From CAINVV01 sp964528535 (GTDB taxonomy: Bacteria > Bacteroidota > Bacteroidia > Bacteroidales > Prolixibacteraceae), in NCBI GenBank assembly GCA_964528535.1, contig CAZGSQ010000002.1:35295-99294 (forward strand): DNA of 64,000 nucleotides, read 5' to 3'. The position numbers and the translations under genes are program-made. This document shows, piece after piece, positions 1 through 8,743 of this stretch (its first letter is position 1; every line of letters begins with the position of its first letter). The notes under the pieces are model-generated. The model searched no databases, was not told the DNA's origin, and was given only the letters and a program-made list of their open reading frames with translations.

Positions 1-319
1 GAATTAGTTTTTGAGTCTCACTCAGAAACACAGGAATATAATCCGCAAATCCGGCTTGTGTCTGCTTCCGTAAATTTCCTCCTACAAAAAATTGTTGGGT
101 ATCAAAGATTCCCTCAAATTCAGGATTGGCATATTCCACTACTCCTTCCACGTGGATGTGCTGAATCTTAACGTTGTATAACTCTCCTGCCCTACCACGG
201 TTGACCATCGCCTTGATCAATTTATGTGGCGTTACAGCAACACTGCTTAAATGGACCCTATCACCCGATTTGATTATTTTAACAGCATCTTCGGCAGATA
301 CATAATTAATTTGCTTCAT
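1..319 (-). CDS. Acetyl-CoA hydrolase/transferase family protein (N-terminus, partial)
   Basis: Only the first ~106 residues are in the window; the gene runs off the left edge. The start is the ATG at 317-319 (MKQINYVSAEDAVKIIKSGD). The segment matches the N-terminal domain of acetyl-CoA hydrolases and 4-hydroxybutyrate/acetate CoA-transferases: a start-proximal SAEDAVKIIKSGDRV stretch, then an FVGGNLRK motif and the conserved ADYIPVFLSE block. Members of this family transfer or hydrolyse CoA from short acyl-CoAs in the cytoplasm. The catalytic glutamate lies in the C-terminal half, which is not visible, so hydrolase and transferase cannot be told apart. It is divergent from the flavoprotein at 527. 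A TAATTTTG -7-like motif lies on the minus strand at 352-359, about 33 bp upstream of the start, but I see no clear -33 element. Confidence 0.85.
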   Translation of the reverse strand, partial: MKQINYVSAEDAVKIIKSGDRVHLSSVAVTPHKLIKAMVNRGRAGELYNVKIQHIHVEGVVEYANPEFEGIFDTQQFFVGGNLRKQTQAGFADYIPVFLSETQKLI

Positions 320-507
320 TTTGAATACTTTACATCTTTTTTAACAGATGCCAAAATTACAATTATTGAGATTCTATGCTGAAATCTTAGCCGCTCTGTA
401 TTGAATATTTAATGTAAAATTGACTTTGAAAAAGGAATGTAAATGAGCATGCTTCAATCATCCAATGACAGATTTCTCGTTTTTTTTTCCTTAATTTGAA
501 TCACAGG

Positions 508-524
508 AATTTCAATTTGAAATT
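508..524. promoter_or_regulatory. Perfect inverted repeat just upstream of the flavoprotein gene
   Basis: AATTTCAA-T-TTGAAATT is a perfect 8-bp inverted repeat with a single central base. It ends 2 bp before the ATG at 527, so it spans the position of a ribosome-binding site. It could be an operator for a dimeric regulator or a small hairpin over the start. The AT-rich background makes chance occurrence possible. Confidence 0.3.
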
Positions 525-526
525 AT

Positions 527-2011
527 ATGAAGCAGTTTGATCTTGCAGTTATTGGAAGTGGTCCCGGAGGTTTAGCAGCAACCATGCGGGCACTTGACTT
601 TGGAAAAAGTGTTTGCATCATCGAAGCCGGACACTTGGGTGGGAATGGAATCATGAATGGACCACTCACCTCGAAAACCATGTGGGAACTTTCTGCTGAT
701 TATGCAGTTGCAGCAGCCGTTGACCGAGGTTACAGGGCTTCAGGCCTTCAGGTCGACTACAATCTCGTCAAGAAGACGGTTCTTCAAGCTGCAAAAACCA
801 AACAGAATCAGATTCTTTCACAGATTGAGACTTTCTCTGACGACGAAAAGCATCCCGGTAGCATCACTTACAAACAGGGCTTCGCCAGGTTTCTGGACCG
901 TCATACACTCGAAATAAAGGGGCAATCAGGTATTGAAACAATCAAGGCTGATTACGTTATCATTGCAACAGGATCGGTCCCACGTCCACATCCTGATCTG
1001 ATTATCGACCAGAAACAAATTCTTGATTCAGATGGAATTCTCAACCTTCAAAGCTTCCCGGAAAGAATGATGATCATTGGATCGGGAATAATTGGATGCG
1101 AATTCGCCACAATATTCTCCAATTTTGGCCAGACCGAAGTCCACCTGCTTGACCGTACCCACCGAGTCATTCCTTTTGAAGACGATGATGTAAGTGACTT
1201 CGTTTCCAAAAATCTTCAAAAGAATGGCGTAATTATCCACCATACAGCAAATCTTCGCACAGTTCGGAAGAAAAGTGATTGTCTTGAAATTGTTCTGGAT
1301 TACGAAGATGGTCATAGTATTGTGGTAGAAGTAGATATAATTCTAATTTCTATTGGTCGTGATCCAAATACCGCTGGGCTTTCACTCGAAAATGCCGGAA
1401 TTGAGACCACTAGCAAAGGATATCTCAAAATTAACGAAGAGTGCGCCCTCTCTAATTTTGGTGAATGTAATATTTTTGCAGCAGGCGACGTAACAGGTCA
1501 GAAAGCATTGTATGGTGTCGCTGAAGAACAAGGCAGGTTCATTGTTGAAGCCATCTTTGGAAAAACCAACTACCTTTTGGATTATTCTCATATGCCAACG
1601 CTCATGTTTTTTAAACCTGAGTTGGCTGCCGTTGGAGCAAATGAAAAAATGCTTCGGAGCAAGGGAATTTCATACAAGGCTGCATACTATTCCAACGAAT
1701 TGGTTAATAGAACAATAGCGATGAGAAATACCAGTGGATTCGTTAAAATTATGGTGAGCAACGATGGAATGGATCGAATTTTAGGTATGCGAGCTGCTGG
1801 TCCTCAGGCATCTGCTTTTATAGTTTCCATCGCCTACCTTATTAATGCCGACATTCGCCTTCCCGAAGTTTTGCAAAGTATCCATCCGCATCCAAGTGTC
1901 ACCGAAGGAATTCAGGAATGCCTCAGAGTATTTTACAATCAGTCAATCTTCAAACCACAAGCATTTCCGAATTTGATAAAAGTGACTGAGTGGAGCCCTG
2001 AAACCGAATGA
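527..2011 (+). CDS. Dihydrolipoamide-dehydrogenase-like flavoprotein lacking the redox disulfide
   Basis: A 494-residue class I pyridine nucleotide-disulfide oxidoreductase fold. Visible elements in order are the N-terminal FAD-binding GSGPGG (residues 10-15), an ATGSVPRPHP segment, the NAD(P)-binding GSGIIG, the second FAD motif FAAGDVTG, and a dimerisation domain ending with HPHPSVTE (His455/Glu460), the usual His-Glu dyad. The CxxxxC active site that family members carry in GGTCLNVGCIPSK is here GGNGIMNGPLTSK (38-50). The two cysteine positions are Gly41 and Pro46, so no redox disulfide can form. The protein cannot work as a classical lipoamide dehydrogenase. Soluble transhydrogenase SthA is a known relative that works without the disulfide, so a hydride transfer or diaphorase role is possible; that is inference. 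The acid after the NAD motif (HLLDRTH) suggests NAD preference. The gene appears to be transcribed alone. Confidence 0.85.
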   Translation: MKQFDLAVIGSGPGGLAATMRALDFGKSVCIIEAGHLGGNGIMNGPLTSKTMWELSADYAVAAAVDRGYRASGLQVDYNLVKKTVLQAAKTKQNQILSQIETFSDDEKHPGSITYKQGFARFLDRHTLEIKGQSGIETIKADYVIIATGSVPRPHPDLIIDQKQILDSDGILNLQSFPERMMIIGSGIIGCEFATIFSNFGQTEVHLLDRTHRVIPFEDDDVSDFVSKNLQKNGVIIHHTANLRTVRKKSDCLEIVLDYEDGHSIVVEVDIILISIGRDPNTAGLSLENAGIETTSKGYLKINEECALSNFGECNIFAAGDVTGQKALYGVAEEQGRFIVEAIFGKTNYLLDYSHMPTLMFFKPELAAVGANEKMLRSKGISYKAAYYSNELVNRTIAMRNTSGFVKIMVSNDGMDRILGMRAAGPQASAFIVSIAYLINADIRLPEVLQSIHPHPSVTEGIQECLRVFYNQSIFKPQAFPNLIKVTEWSPETE

Positions 2012-2119
2012 TGGCCATCTGTCAAGAATTGAATGGTAATTATTTTTTAATCTGAGATATTTAATTTGTAATCCTCTTCTACCTATCTTCGCTGAAGTTA
2101 AATCCTTAAAATCTTTTCC

Positions 2120-5100
2120 ATGATCTTATTCTTCAAGGAGAAAAGTAAAACTTTTGCTATAGGCACACAATATTCATTGAATCAATCTGATATAGATAAA
2201 TTAATTTGGCTTTTTGGAGAAGTTGAGTGGATGCGTTGCGAGCATTTGGTTGGACCTTATATCGGTCCACGAAAAGAAATGATCACCCCATGGAGTACAA
2301 ATGCAGTAGAAATCACCCAAAATATGGGAATAAAGGGGATTCATAGAATTGAAGAATTCATCCCTTTGTCCCCGCTTCTCAGTTTAGATCCCATGCTGCA
2401 ATCGGTTTATCAGGAATTGGATCAGTCCTTGTTTACCATCGACCTCCTTCCTGAACCTGTTCTTTCCATCCTCGATATCACAGCTTATAACCTGCAGGAA
2501 GGTCTCGCCTTAAGTGAAGATGAAATTCAGTATTTGGAAGAAGTAGCTCTAAAAGTTGGAAGAAAATTAACTGATAGTGAGGTATTTGGATTTTCACAAG
2601 TCAATTCGGAACATTGCAGACACAAAATATTCAATGGCCGGTTTGTTATAGATGGTATTGAGAAAAAATCTACCTTGTTTGAGATGATAAAAAAAACGAC
2701 AAGGATAAATCCAAATACCATAGTTTCTGCTTATAAAGACAATTGTTCTTTCAGCGAAGGACCAAGAGCCGAACAATTTGCTCCCGCTTCGGCAGATAAA
2801 TCCGACTATTTTCAAATATCTGATGTAGATACAGTCCTCTCCCTCAAAGCTGAAACACATAATTTTCCTACAACTGTAGAACCGTTCAATGGTGCAGCCA
2901 CTGGTACCGGAGGGGAGATCCGAGACCGTATGGCGGGTGGGAAAGGGAGCTTTCCCATTGCCGGGACCGCTGTTTACATGACCTCCTACTCCCGGAATGA
3001 CGATAATCTTCATCCTTGGGAACAGCAGATTGCACCAAGAAAATGGTTGTACCACAATCCAGAGGAACTCCTCATCAAAGCATCCAACGGAGCATCAGAT
3101 TTTGGGAATAAATTTGGTCAACCCCTTATCAACGGATCAGTTTTCACCTTTGAACATGCCGAAAATGATAAAATATATGGTTACGACAAGGTTATTATGC
3201 AGGCTGGAGGAATCGGTTATGCCAGAAAAGAGGATAGTCTGAAGGCCGTCCCACAAACTGGAAACAGTGTGATACTGCTTGGTGGCGACAATTACCGGAT
3301 AGGAATGGGCGGTGGAGCAGTCTCTTCAGTAGATACCGGTGCTTTTGAGAGCAGAATTGAACTGAATGCTGTTCAGCGCGCGAATCCTGAAATGCAGAAA
3401 AGGGCTTACAATACGATACGTGCATTGGCAGAATCGGGAAACAATCCCATTATTTCCATTCATGATCATGGCGCCGGAGGACATCTGAACTGTCTTTCAG
3501 AATTGGTCGAAGAGACAGGTGGCACAATATTCATCGATCAGCTTCCGATAGGTGATCCTACACTATCAGCGAAGGAAATAGTCGGAAATGAGTCTCAAGA
3601 ACGTATGGGTTTCGTTACAAATATAGAAAACCTGGATTGGATCAGGCGTATTGCAGAACGAGAACGTTCACCATTTTATGTGATTGGTGAGACAACTGGA
3701 GATCATAAATTTACATTCTTGAATAGAAACAACGGGGATAGACCAATTGACATGGATTTGGGAACCCTTTTTGGAAAACCACCAAGAACTTTATTGGAAG
3801 ACAAGACTCTAAATGAGACTTATTCCAAAATAAATTATTCCAAAGACTTTATTGATAATTATTTAGAACAAATATTACAACTTGAATCAGTAGGTTGCAA
3901 GGATTGGCTAACCAATAAAGTTGACAGATCAGTAACCGGCAAAATTGCCAAACAGCAATGTGTTGGAGAATTACAGCTTCCTCTGAATAATCTTGGAGCT
4001 ATTGCAATTGATTATCAAGGCATAAAAGGTATTGCTACCTCCTTGGGTCATGCTCCTGTTGCTGGTTTGGTAAATCCTGCAAATGGGTCCATTCTTTCAA
4101 TTGCTGAAGCACTTACAAATATCCTTTGGGCGCCGCTTACCCATGGTATCAAAGGTCTCTCCCTCTCCGCAAACTGGATGTGGCCTGCAAAGAATCAAGG
4201 TGAAAATGCGAGGTTGTATGAAGCAGTCGAAGCAGCTTCAGAGTTTGCCCTGGCCTTGGGTATCAACATTCCAACGGGAAAAGACTCCTTATCGATGACC
4301 CAAAAATACAAAGATGAGGTCGTTTATGCACCGGGGACTGTCATTATTTCAGCTTCAGGCGAGATATCAAATCTCAAAAAAATTGTGGAACCTGTTCTGC
4401 ACATAGATCCATCTTTCCCAATCTATTGTATTGATTTTTCTTGTTCCATGAAGGCCCTGGGAGGAAGTTCCCTGGGGCAGATTTTATCAAATTTAGGCGA
4501 AGAAACTCCGCAAGTGAAAGATGCAGCCTACTTCGCAAAAGCCTTTGAAACAGTTCAGCAGGCTATAAATGCTGATTTAATTGTCTCAGGTCATGATATT
4601 TCATCTGGTGGACTGATAGTTACACTATTGGAAACATGCTTTCCACAAAATTATGGTGGAATTGACGTTGATTTATCCCTTCTCGGTGAAGCTGACAGCA
4701 TTAAGCTACTTTTTAGCGAAAATCCCGGAATAATTATTCAGACCAATCATCCTGAAAAGTTAGAACAACTCTTTCAACAAAGAAATATATCATGTATTCC
4801 TATTGGGAAACCGATTTTGGAAAGAGTAATTCGAATCAAGAATTTCATAGATGAGCATACTTTTGACATAGATCAACTAAGAGAAAAATGGTTTCGGCCC
4901 TCCTTTTTATTGGACGTAAAGCAGTGCGGAGCTAATTTGGCTTCAAAACGATTTCTAAATTACAAAAAGAACATCTTGTCCTTTGAATTTGGTCAATTTT
5001 CCGGAAAATACACCCAGTTCTGCATCGAGCCAAAACGTCGAATTTCCTCAGGAGTAAAAGCAGCAATAATTCGCGAGAAAGGTGTCAATGGCGACAGGGA

Positions 5101-5815
5101 AATGGCCTGGAGTCTCTATTTGGCGGGGTTTGATGTGAAAGATGTTCACATGACAGATTTAATTTCAGGAAGAGAAACGCTCGGTGACATCAGTCTAATC
5201 GTTTTTGTTGGGGGATTTTCCAATTCCGATGTATTGGGTTCAGCCATAGGTTGGGCTGGGGCGTTCAAATTCAACGAAAAAGCAAATTGGGCATTGGATC
5301 AATTCTATAATAGAGAGGATACCTTGAGTTTGGGCGTTTGCAATGGTTGCCAGCTGATGATAGCCCTTGATTTGATTTATCCGGAAAAAGAAGCCAAAAT
5401 AAAGATGCACCATAACGAATCCAACAAATTTGAATCAGCCTTCCTAAATGTTGATATTCTTGACAATAAATCAATTATGCTGAAATCTTTTGCAGGAAAA
5501 AGACTTGGAATTTGGGTCGCACACGGAGAAGGCAAAATGTCAATTCCTGAAAGCGAAGAATGTTACCACATTCCGATGAAGTACTCCTTCGCAAATTACC
5601 CAGGTAATCCAAATGGTTCAGACTACAATACTGCTGCAATTTGTTCAGAAGATGGCCGTCATTTGGCCATGATGCCTCATCTCGAAAGGGCGATCTATCC
5701 ATGGCAATGGGGTTTTTACCCATCGTATAGAAGGGACGACGAGATTACACCTTGGATTGAAGCATTTGTAAATGCACGTCTCTGGATAGAAGCCAAATCC
5801 AAAACTGAAAATTAA
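2120..5815 (+). CDS. purL: Phosphoribosylformylglycinamidine synthase, long single-chain form
   Basis: 1231 residues, slightly shorter than the ~1300 of the enterobacterial enzyme. It converts FGAR, glutamine and ATP to FGAM in step 4 of purine synthesis, in the cytoplasm. An N-terminal linker region is followed by two AIR-synthase-like ATPase halves with FSQVNSEHCRHKIFNG, the ETHNFPT block and NPIISIHDHGAGG. The C-terminal class I glutamine amidotransferase domain starts near residue 980. Its nucleophile is the cysteine of GVCNGCQLM (about residue 1074) and its His-Glu pair is in MPHLERAIYP. All key motifs are intact. The gene stands alone on the plus strand and ends only 4 bp from the convergent Sel1-repeat gene, with no hairpin terminator between them. 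Confidence 0.97.
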   Translation: MILFFKEKSKTFAIGTQYSLNQSDIDKLIWLFGEVEWMRCEHLVGPYIGPRKEMITPWSTNAVEITQNMGIKGIHRIEEFIPLSPLLSLDPMLQSVYQELDQSLFTIDLLPEPVLSILDITAYNLQEGLALSEDEIQYLEEVALKVGRKLTDSEVFGFSQVNSEHCRHKIFNGRFVIDGIEKKSTLFEMIKKTTRINPNTIVSAYKDNCSFSEGPRAEQFAPASADKSDYFQISDVDTVLSLKAETHNFPTTVEPFNGAATGTGGEIRDRMAGGKGSFPIAGTAVYMTSYSRNDDNLHPWEQQIAPRKWLYHNPEELLIKASNGASDFGNKFGQPLINGSVFTFEHAENDKIYGYDKVIMQAGGIGYARKEDSLKAVPQTGNSVILLGGDNYRIGMGGGAVSSVDTGAFESRIELNAVQRANPEMQKRAYNTIRALAESGNNPIISIHDHGAGGHLNCLSELVEETGGTIFIDQLPIGDPTLSAKEIVGNESQERMGFVTNIENLDWIRRIAERERSPFYVIGETTGDHKFTFLNRNNGDRPIDMDLGTLFGKPPRTLLEDKTLNETYSKINYSKDFIDNYLEQILQLESVGCKDWLTNKVDRSVTGKIAKQQCVGELQLPLNNLGAIAIDYQGIKGIATSLGHAPVAGLVNPANGSILSIAEALTNILWAPLTHGIKGLSLSANWMWPAKNQGENARLYEAVEAASEFALALGINIPTGKDSLSMTQKYKDEVVYAPGTVIISASGEISNLKKIVEPVLHIDPSFPIYCIDFSCSMKALGGSSLGQILSNLGEETPQVKDAAYFAKAFETVQQAINADLIVSGHDISSGGLIVTLLETCFPQNYGGIDVDLSLLGEADSIKLLFSENPGIIIQTNHPEKLEQLFQQRNISCIPIGKPILERVIRIKNFIDEHTFDIDQLREKWFRPSFLLDVKQCGANLASKRFLNYKKNILSFEFGQFSGKYTQFCIEPKRRISSGVKAAIIREKGVNGDREMAWSLYLAGFDVKDVHMTDLISGRETLGDISLIVFVGGFSNSDVLGSAIGWAGAFKFNEKANWALDQFYNREDTLSLGVCNGCQLMIALDLIYPEKEAKIKMHHNESNKFESAFLNVDILDNKSIMLKSFAGKRLGIWVAHGEGKMSIPESEECYHIPMKYSFANYPGNPNGSDYNTAAICSEDGRHLAMMPHLERAIYPWQWGFYPSYRRDDEITPWIEAFVNARLWIEAKSKTEN

Positions 5816-5819
5816 AACG

Positions 5820-7958
5820 CTACGTCTCAGGTACAAATCCTCTACTTGTCGATCTTATAAAACTTTGCTGTTGCTTGACTGGATCGATATATCCTGTCTC
5901 TGACGCGTATAATTTGGAAAGTAAATAGTCTGCCTCTCCCAAACCATGGTCAGAGGCCAGATTAAAATATTCGATGGCCTTATCTACATCTTTCGCCACA
6001 ATCTCGCCCTCAGCATAAAATTCGCCAAGATTGATCCATGAAGAGGCAAAACCATTTTCAGCCGATTTTCTGAATAGCTCTAAAGCTTTCTCTTTGTTCT
6101 GTTCCACTCCCTCACCATAACAAAGCATCCCAGCCAAATTATACTGAGCCTGAGCATAGTTCTTATCGGCTGCTTTTTTGAAATGGAAATAGGCTTTCTG
6201 CAGATTTTTTTCGCCGATTTCACCGAAATACCACATCACTCCGAGATTGTATGAACCCAACATAAAACCCGATTCATCGGCCAATGTGTACCACTTGAAT
6301 GCTTCCTGGGGATCAATCATAACTCCTTTCCCCTGATGATATACATTGCCCAAATTGTTCATTGCTTCAGCAATGCCTCCCTTGGCAGCCTGCGAATATT
6401 GTTCTATAGACTTGGCCGGATCGGCTTCAACACCTTGTCCCGTTTCAAACATTACAGCCAGATTAAAAGCAGCCTTGGCATAACCGGCGGACGATGCATG
6501 CCTGTACCAGCGCAGAGCTTCCTTCAGATCCTTGTCAATTTTCACGCCATTTTCATAGTAAACAGCAGTTTTAAACATCGCACCCGGAACCCCCTTTTCC
6601 GCAGCTTTAAGGAACCACTCAAATGCCTTGTCCTTGTCTGCCCAATAGGTTTCACCCTTTTCATGCAAAAGTCCCAATAGATAGCAGGCTCGAGGATGAC
6701 CGCCTTCTGCAGATTTTTTAAAGTAGTCTCCTGCCGAATATTTGTCCCGCTCAATTAACTCTCCTGCCAGACAAATACTTGCATATTGGTACTGCGCTTC
6801 CAGATTTCCTTTTTCAGCAGCCTTACGGTAAAAATCAACAGCAGTCTTAACATTTTTTTCAACACCTTCGCCTACCTCAAAACGTTTGGCCATCAATACC
6901 ATGGCATCAGCACTACCGTTGGATGCAGCCTTCTTCAACATTTCAACCCCATGATAATCTGATTGTTTCAGGTAATAGCTGGCGAGAGCATCCTGTGCTT
7001 CTGAAAAACCACGATCAGCTGCTTTTTGATACAACTCGAGAAAATCTTCCTTACCTGTCTCCTCATGAAGTTTTCCCATCAAAAATATTGCTTCAGAATA
7101 ATCGGCTTGAACCGCTTGTTCCAAATAAATATTAGCCTTTTCAAGATTCTTTGCTGCACCTATGCCCAATAAAAATATTTTTCCCAATTTTAGTGAGACT
7201 TCAGAAGAAACTGAACCTACTATTTTCATTAGCCATTGGAGACTTAGTTCAATATTTTTTTCGACTCCTTTGCCTTCATATAAAAAAATTCCTACTTTTT
7301 GGAAGGCAGGCTCATATCCTTCATCTGCTGCCCTTAGGTACCACTCGTAAGCCTTCTCCAACTTTACAGGAACAGTCAAACCAAGTTCGAAAATTTCACC
7401 TACCTTATATATTGCGGGCAAATAGCCCTCCTTGGCGGAAGCGTACCAATGATCAACAGCTTCGTTGCTATCTTTGTATCCACCTTCTCCCGAATACAGC
7501 AAACGGCCATAATTATACTTGGCTATTTTATCACCACGTTCAGCCCCTCTTTCATACCACTCATATGCTTTGGCCATGTCGATAAGAAGTCCTTCCCCTT
7601 TTTCACGCATACTTCCTATATAATTGCAGGCTTCAACACCACCCGAACGAGCCGACTCAAGAAAAAATGGAACTGAGGCTTCATACGATTGTTCACGACC
7701 TTTCCCCTGGTAATATTGAATTCCAATGGCTAATGAAGCATGGGCAAAGTCAGTTGCGTAATCTGCCAAATATACTTCAAGAGCCTGATCTACTGATGAA
7801 TTATGTTTAAATAGATCCAAGAATACTGTGCCTGACTTATAGCCGGATTCAATACTTTTTTCAATGCGTCGAATTCCCTTCGCATTATTGCCTTTTTTTA
7901 ACGACTCAATCCCCCTTCTGAATTGGCGCGGAAATGTTTTAAGAATTTCTATGTTCAT
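5820..7958 (-). CDS. Sel1-repeat (SEL1-like TPR) protein
   Basis: 712 residues made almost entirely of ~36-residue Sel1-like repeats. I count about 17-18 units between residues ~70 and ~690, with recurring patterns such as AYEWYERGAERGD, AAEKGNLEAQYQYA and EGVEQNKEKALELFRKSAENG. Sel1 repeats are alpha-helical solenoids that act as protein-interaction scaffolds. No signal peptide, lipobox or membrane segment is visible (MNIEILKTFPRQFRRGIESL), so a cytoplasmic adaptor is the simplest reading. No enzymatic domain is attached and the partner is not evident from the neighbours. It is convergent with purL with only 4 bp between the stops. Confidence 0.9.
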   Translation of the reverse strand: MNIEILKTFPRQFRRGIESLKKGNNAKGIRRIEKSIESGYKSGTVFLDLFKHNSSVDQALEVYLADYATDFAHASLAIGIQYYQGKGREQSYEASVPFFLESARSGGVEACNYIGSMREKGEGLLIDMAKAYEWYERGAERGDKIAKYNYGRLLYSGEGGYKDSNEAVDHWYASAKEGYLPAIYKVGEIFELGLTVPVKLEKAYEWYLRAADEGYEPAFQKVGIFLYEGKGVEKNIELSLQWLMKIVGSVSSEVSLKLGKIFLLGIGAAKNLEKANIYLEQAVQADYSEAIFLMGKLHEETGKEDFLELYQKAADRGFSEAQDALASYYLKQSDYHGVEMLKKAASNGSADAMVLMAKRFEVGEGVEKNVKTAVDFYRKAAEKGNLEAQYQYASICLAGELIERDKYSAGDYFKKSAEGGHPRACYLLGLLHEKGETYWADKDKAFEWFLKAAEKGVPGAMFKTAVYYENGVKIDKDLKEALRWYRHASSAGYAKAAFNLAVMFETGQGVEADPAKSIEQYSQAAKGGIAEAMNNLGNVYHQGKGVMIDPQEAFKWYTLADESGFMLGSYNLGVMWYFGEIGEKNLQKAYFHFKKAADKNYAQAQYNLAGMLCYGEGVEQNKEKALELFRKSAENGFASSWINLGEFYAEGEIVAKDVDKAIEYFNLASDHGLGEADYLLSKLYASETGYIDPVKQQQSFIRSTSRGFVPET

Positions 7959-8152
7959 GAAAATATTATGTTTTAACTCAACAGTCTGGATTGTCTGTCC
8001 AGCATCTCCTCAAATATGGCTTAAAAATAACGATTAACCTCCAATCTATGCAATTTGAACCCTTACAAAACAAATATTAATTCTTTTGTTCTATTTTTAC
8101 ATGATATTAGTTTATTGATAGTCTGAAAGGTAAATCTTAATCGAGAAGAGCG

Positions 8153-8692
8153 ATGGATCCATTGGATTTGATTTCAAAGTATTACAAACCAAAATCGAAG
8201 GCTTATCTTATCCTAGTAAGTCATAGTCAGGCAGTTGCCGAAAAAGCAATTAAAATAGCGAGCAATCACCCTGAATTAAATCCAGATATCTTATTTCTTG
8301 AAGAGGCATCAATGGTTCATGACATTGGAATATTTAGGACCAACGCCCCAAAAATATACTGTTTCGGTGACCATCCCTATTTGGCTCATGGTTATCTGGG
8401 TTGCGAACTTTTAACAGGTCTTGGATTTCCAGAACATGGCCTTGTTTGTGAAAGACATACAGGAGTGGGAATTTCAAAGGAAGAAATTTTATTGAAAAAT
8501 TTACCTCTTCCCTACCGGGATTATATTCCGGAAACTGTTGAAGAACAGATCATTGCTTTTGCAGACAAATTCTTCTCCAAGAGCCATGAAGACCATAAAG
8601 AAAAATCAATAAAAGAAGTTAGAAAATCATTGGCAATATATGGAGAGCAAAGTATTCTAAGGTTTACAGAATGGTGCGAACTTTTTATGTGA
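8153..8692 (+). CDS. HD-domain phosphohydrolase family protein
   Basis: 179 residues with an HD-superfamily metal site: an early His in LVSHSQAVAEKA, the HD dyad in SMVHDIGIF, further histidines in FGDHPYLAHGYLG and HGLVCERHTG, and a late Asp in IIAFADKFFSK. These fit a compact metal-dependent phosphohydrolase of the kind acting on nucleotides or phosphate esters. The substrate is not predictable from sequence. It is a single gene, divergent from the Sel1-repeat gene and convergent with lptD, whose stop lies ~50 bp away. Confidence 0.85.
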   Translation: MDPLDLISKYYKPKSKAYLILVSHSQAVAEKAIKIASNHPELNPDILFLEEASMVHDIGIFRTNAPKIYCFGDHPYLAHGYLGCELLTGLGFPEHGLVCERHTGVGISKEEILLKNLPLPYRDYIPETVEEQIIAFADKFFSKSHEDHKEKSIKEVRKSLAIYGEQSILRFTEWCELFM

Positions 8693-8743
8693 TTCCTTTA
8701 ACTTCAGAGCAGTTAGACAAGGTACAAAAATTACATGGTAATT

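Noticed and set aside
2594..3055. 153-codon open frame on the minus strand inside purL
   Set aside because: It is fully antisense to the conserved ATPase half of purL and its translation has no family resemblance.
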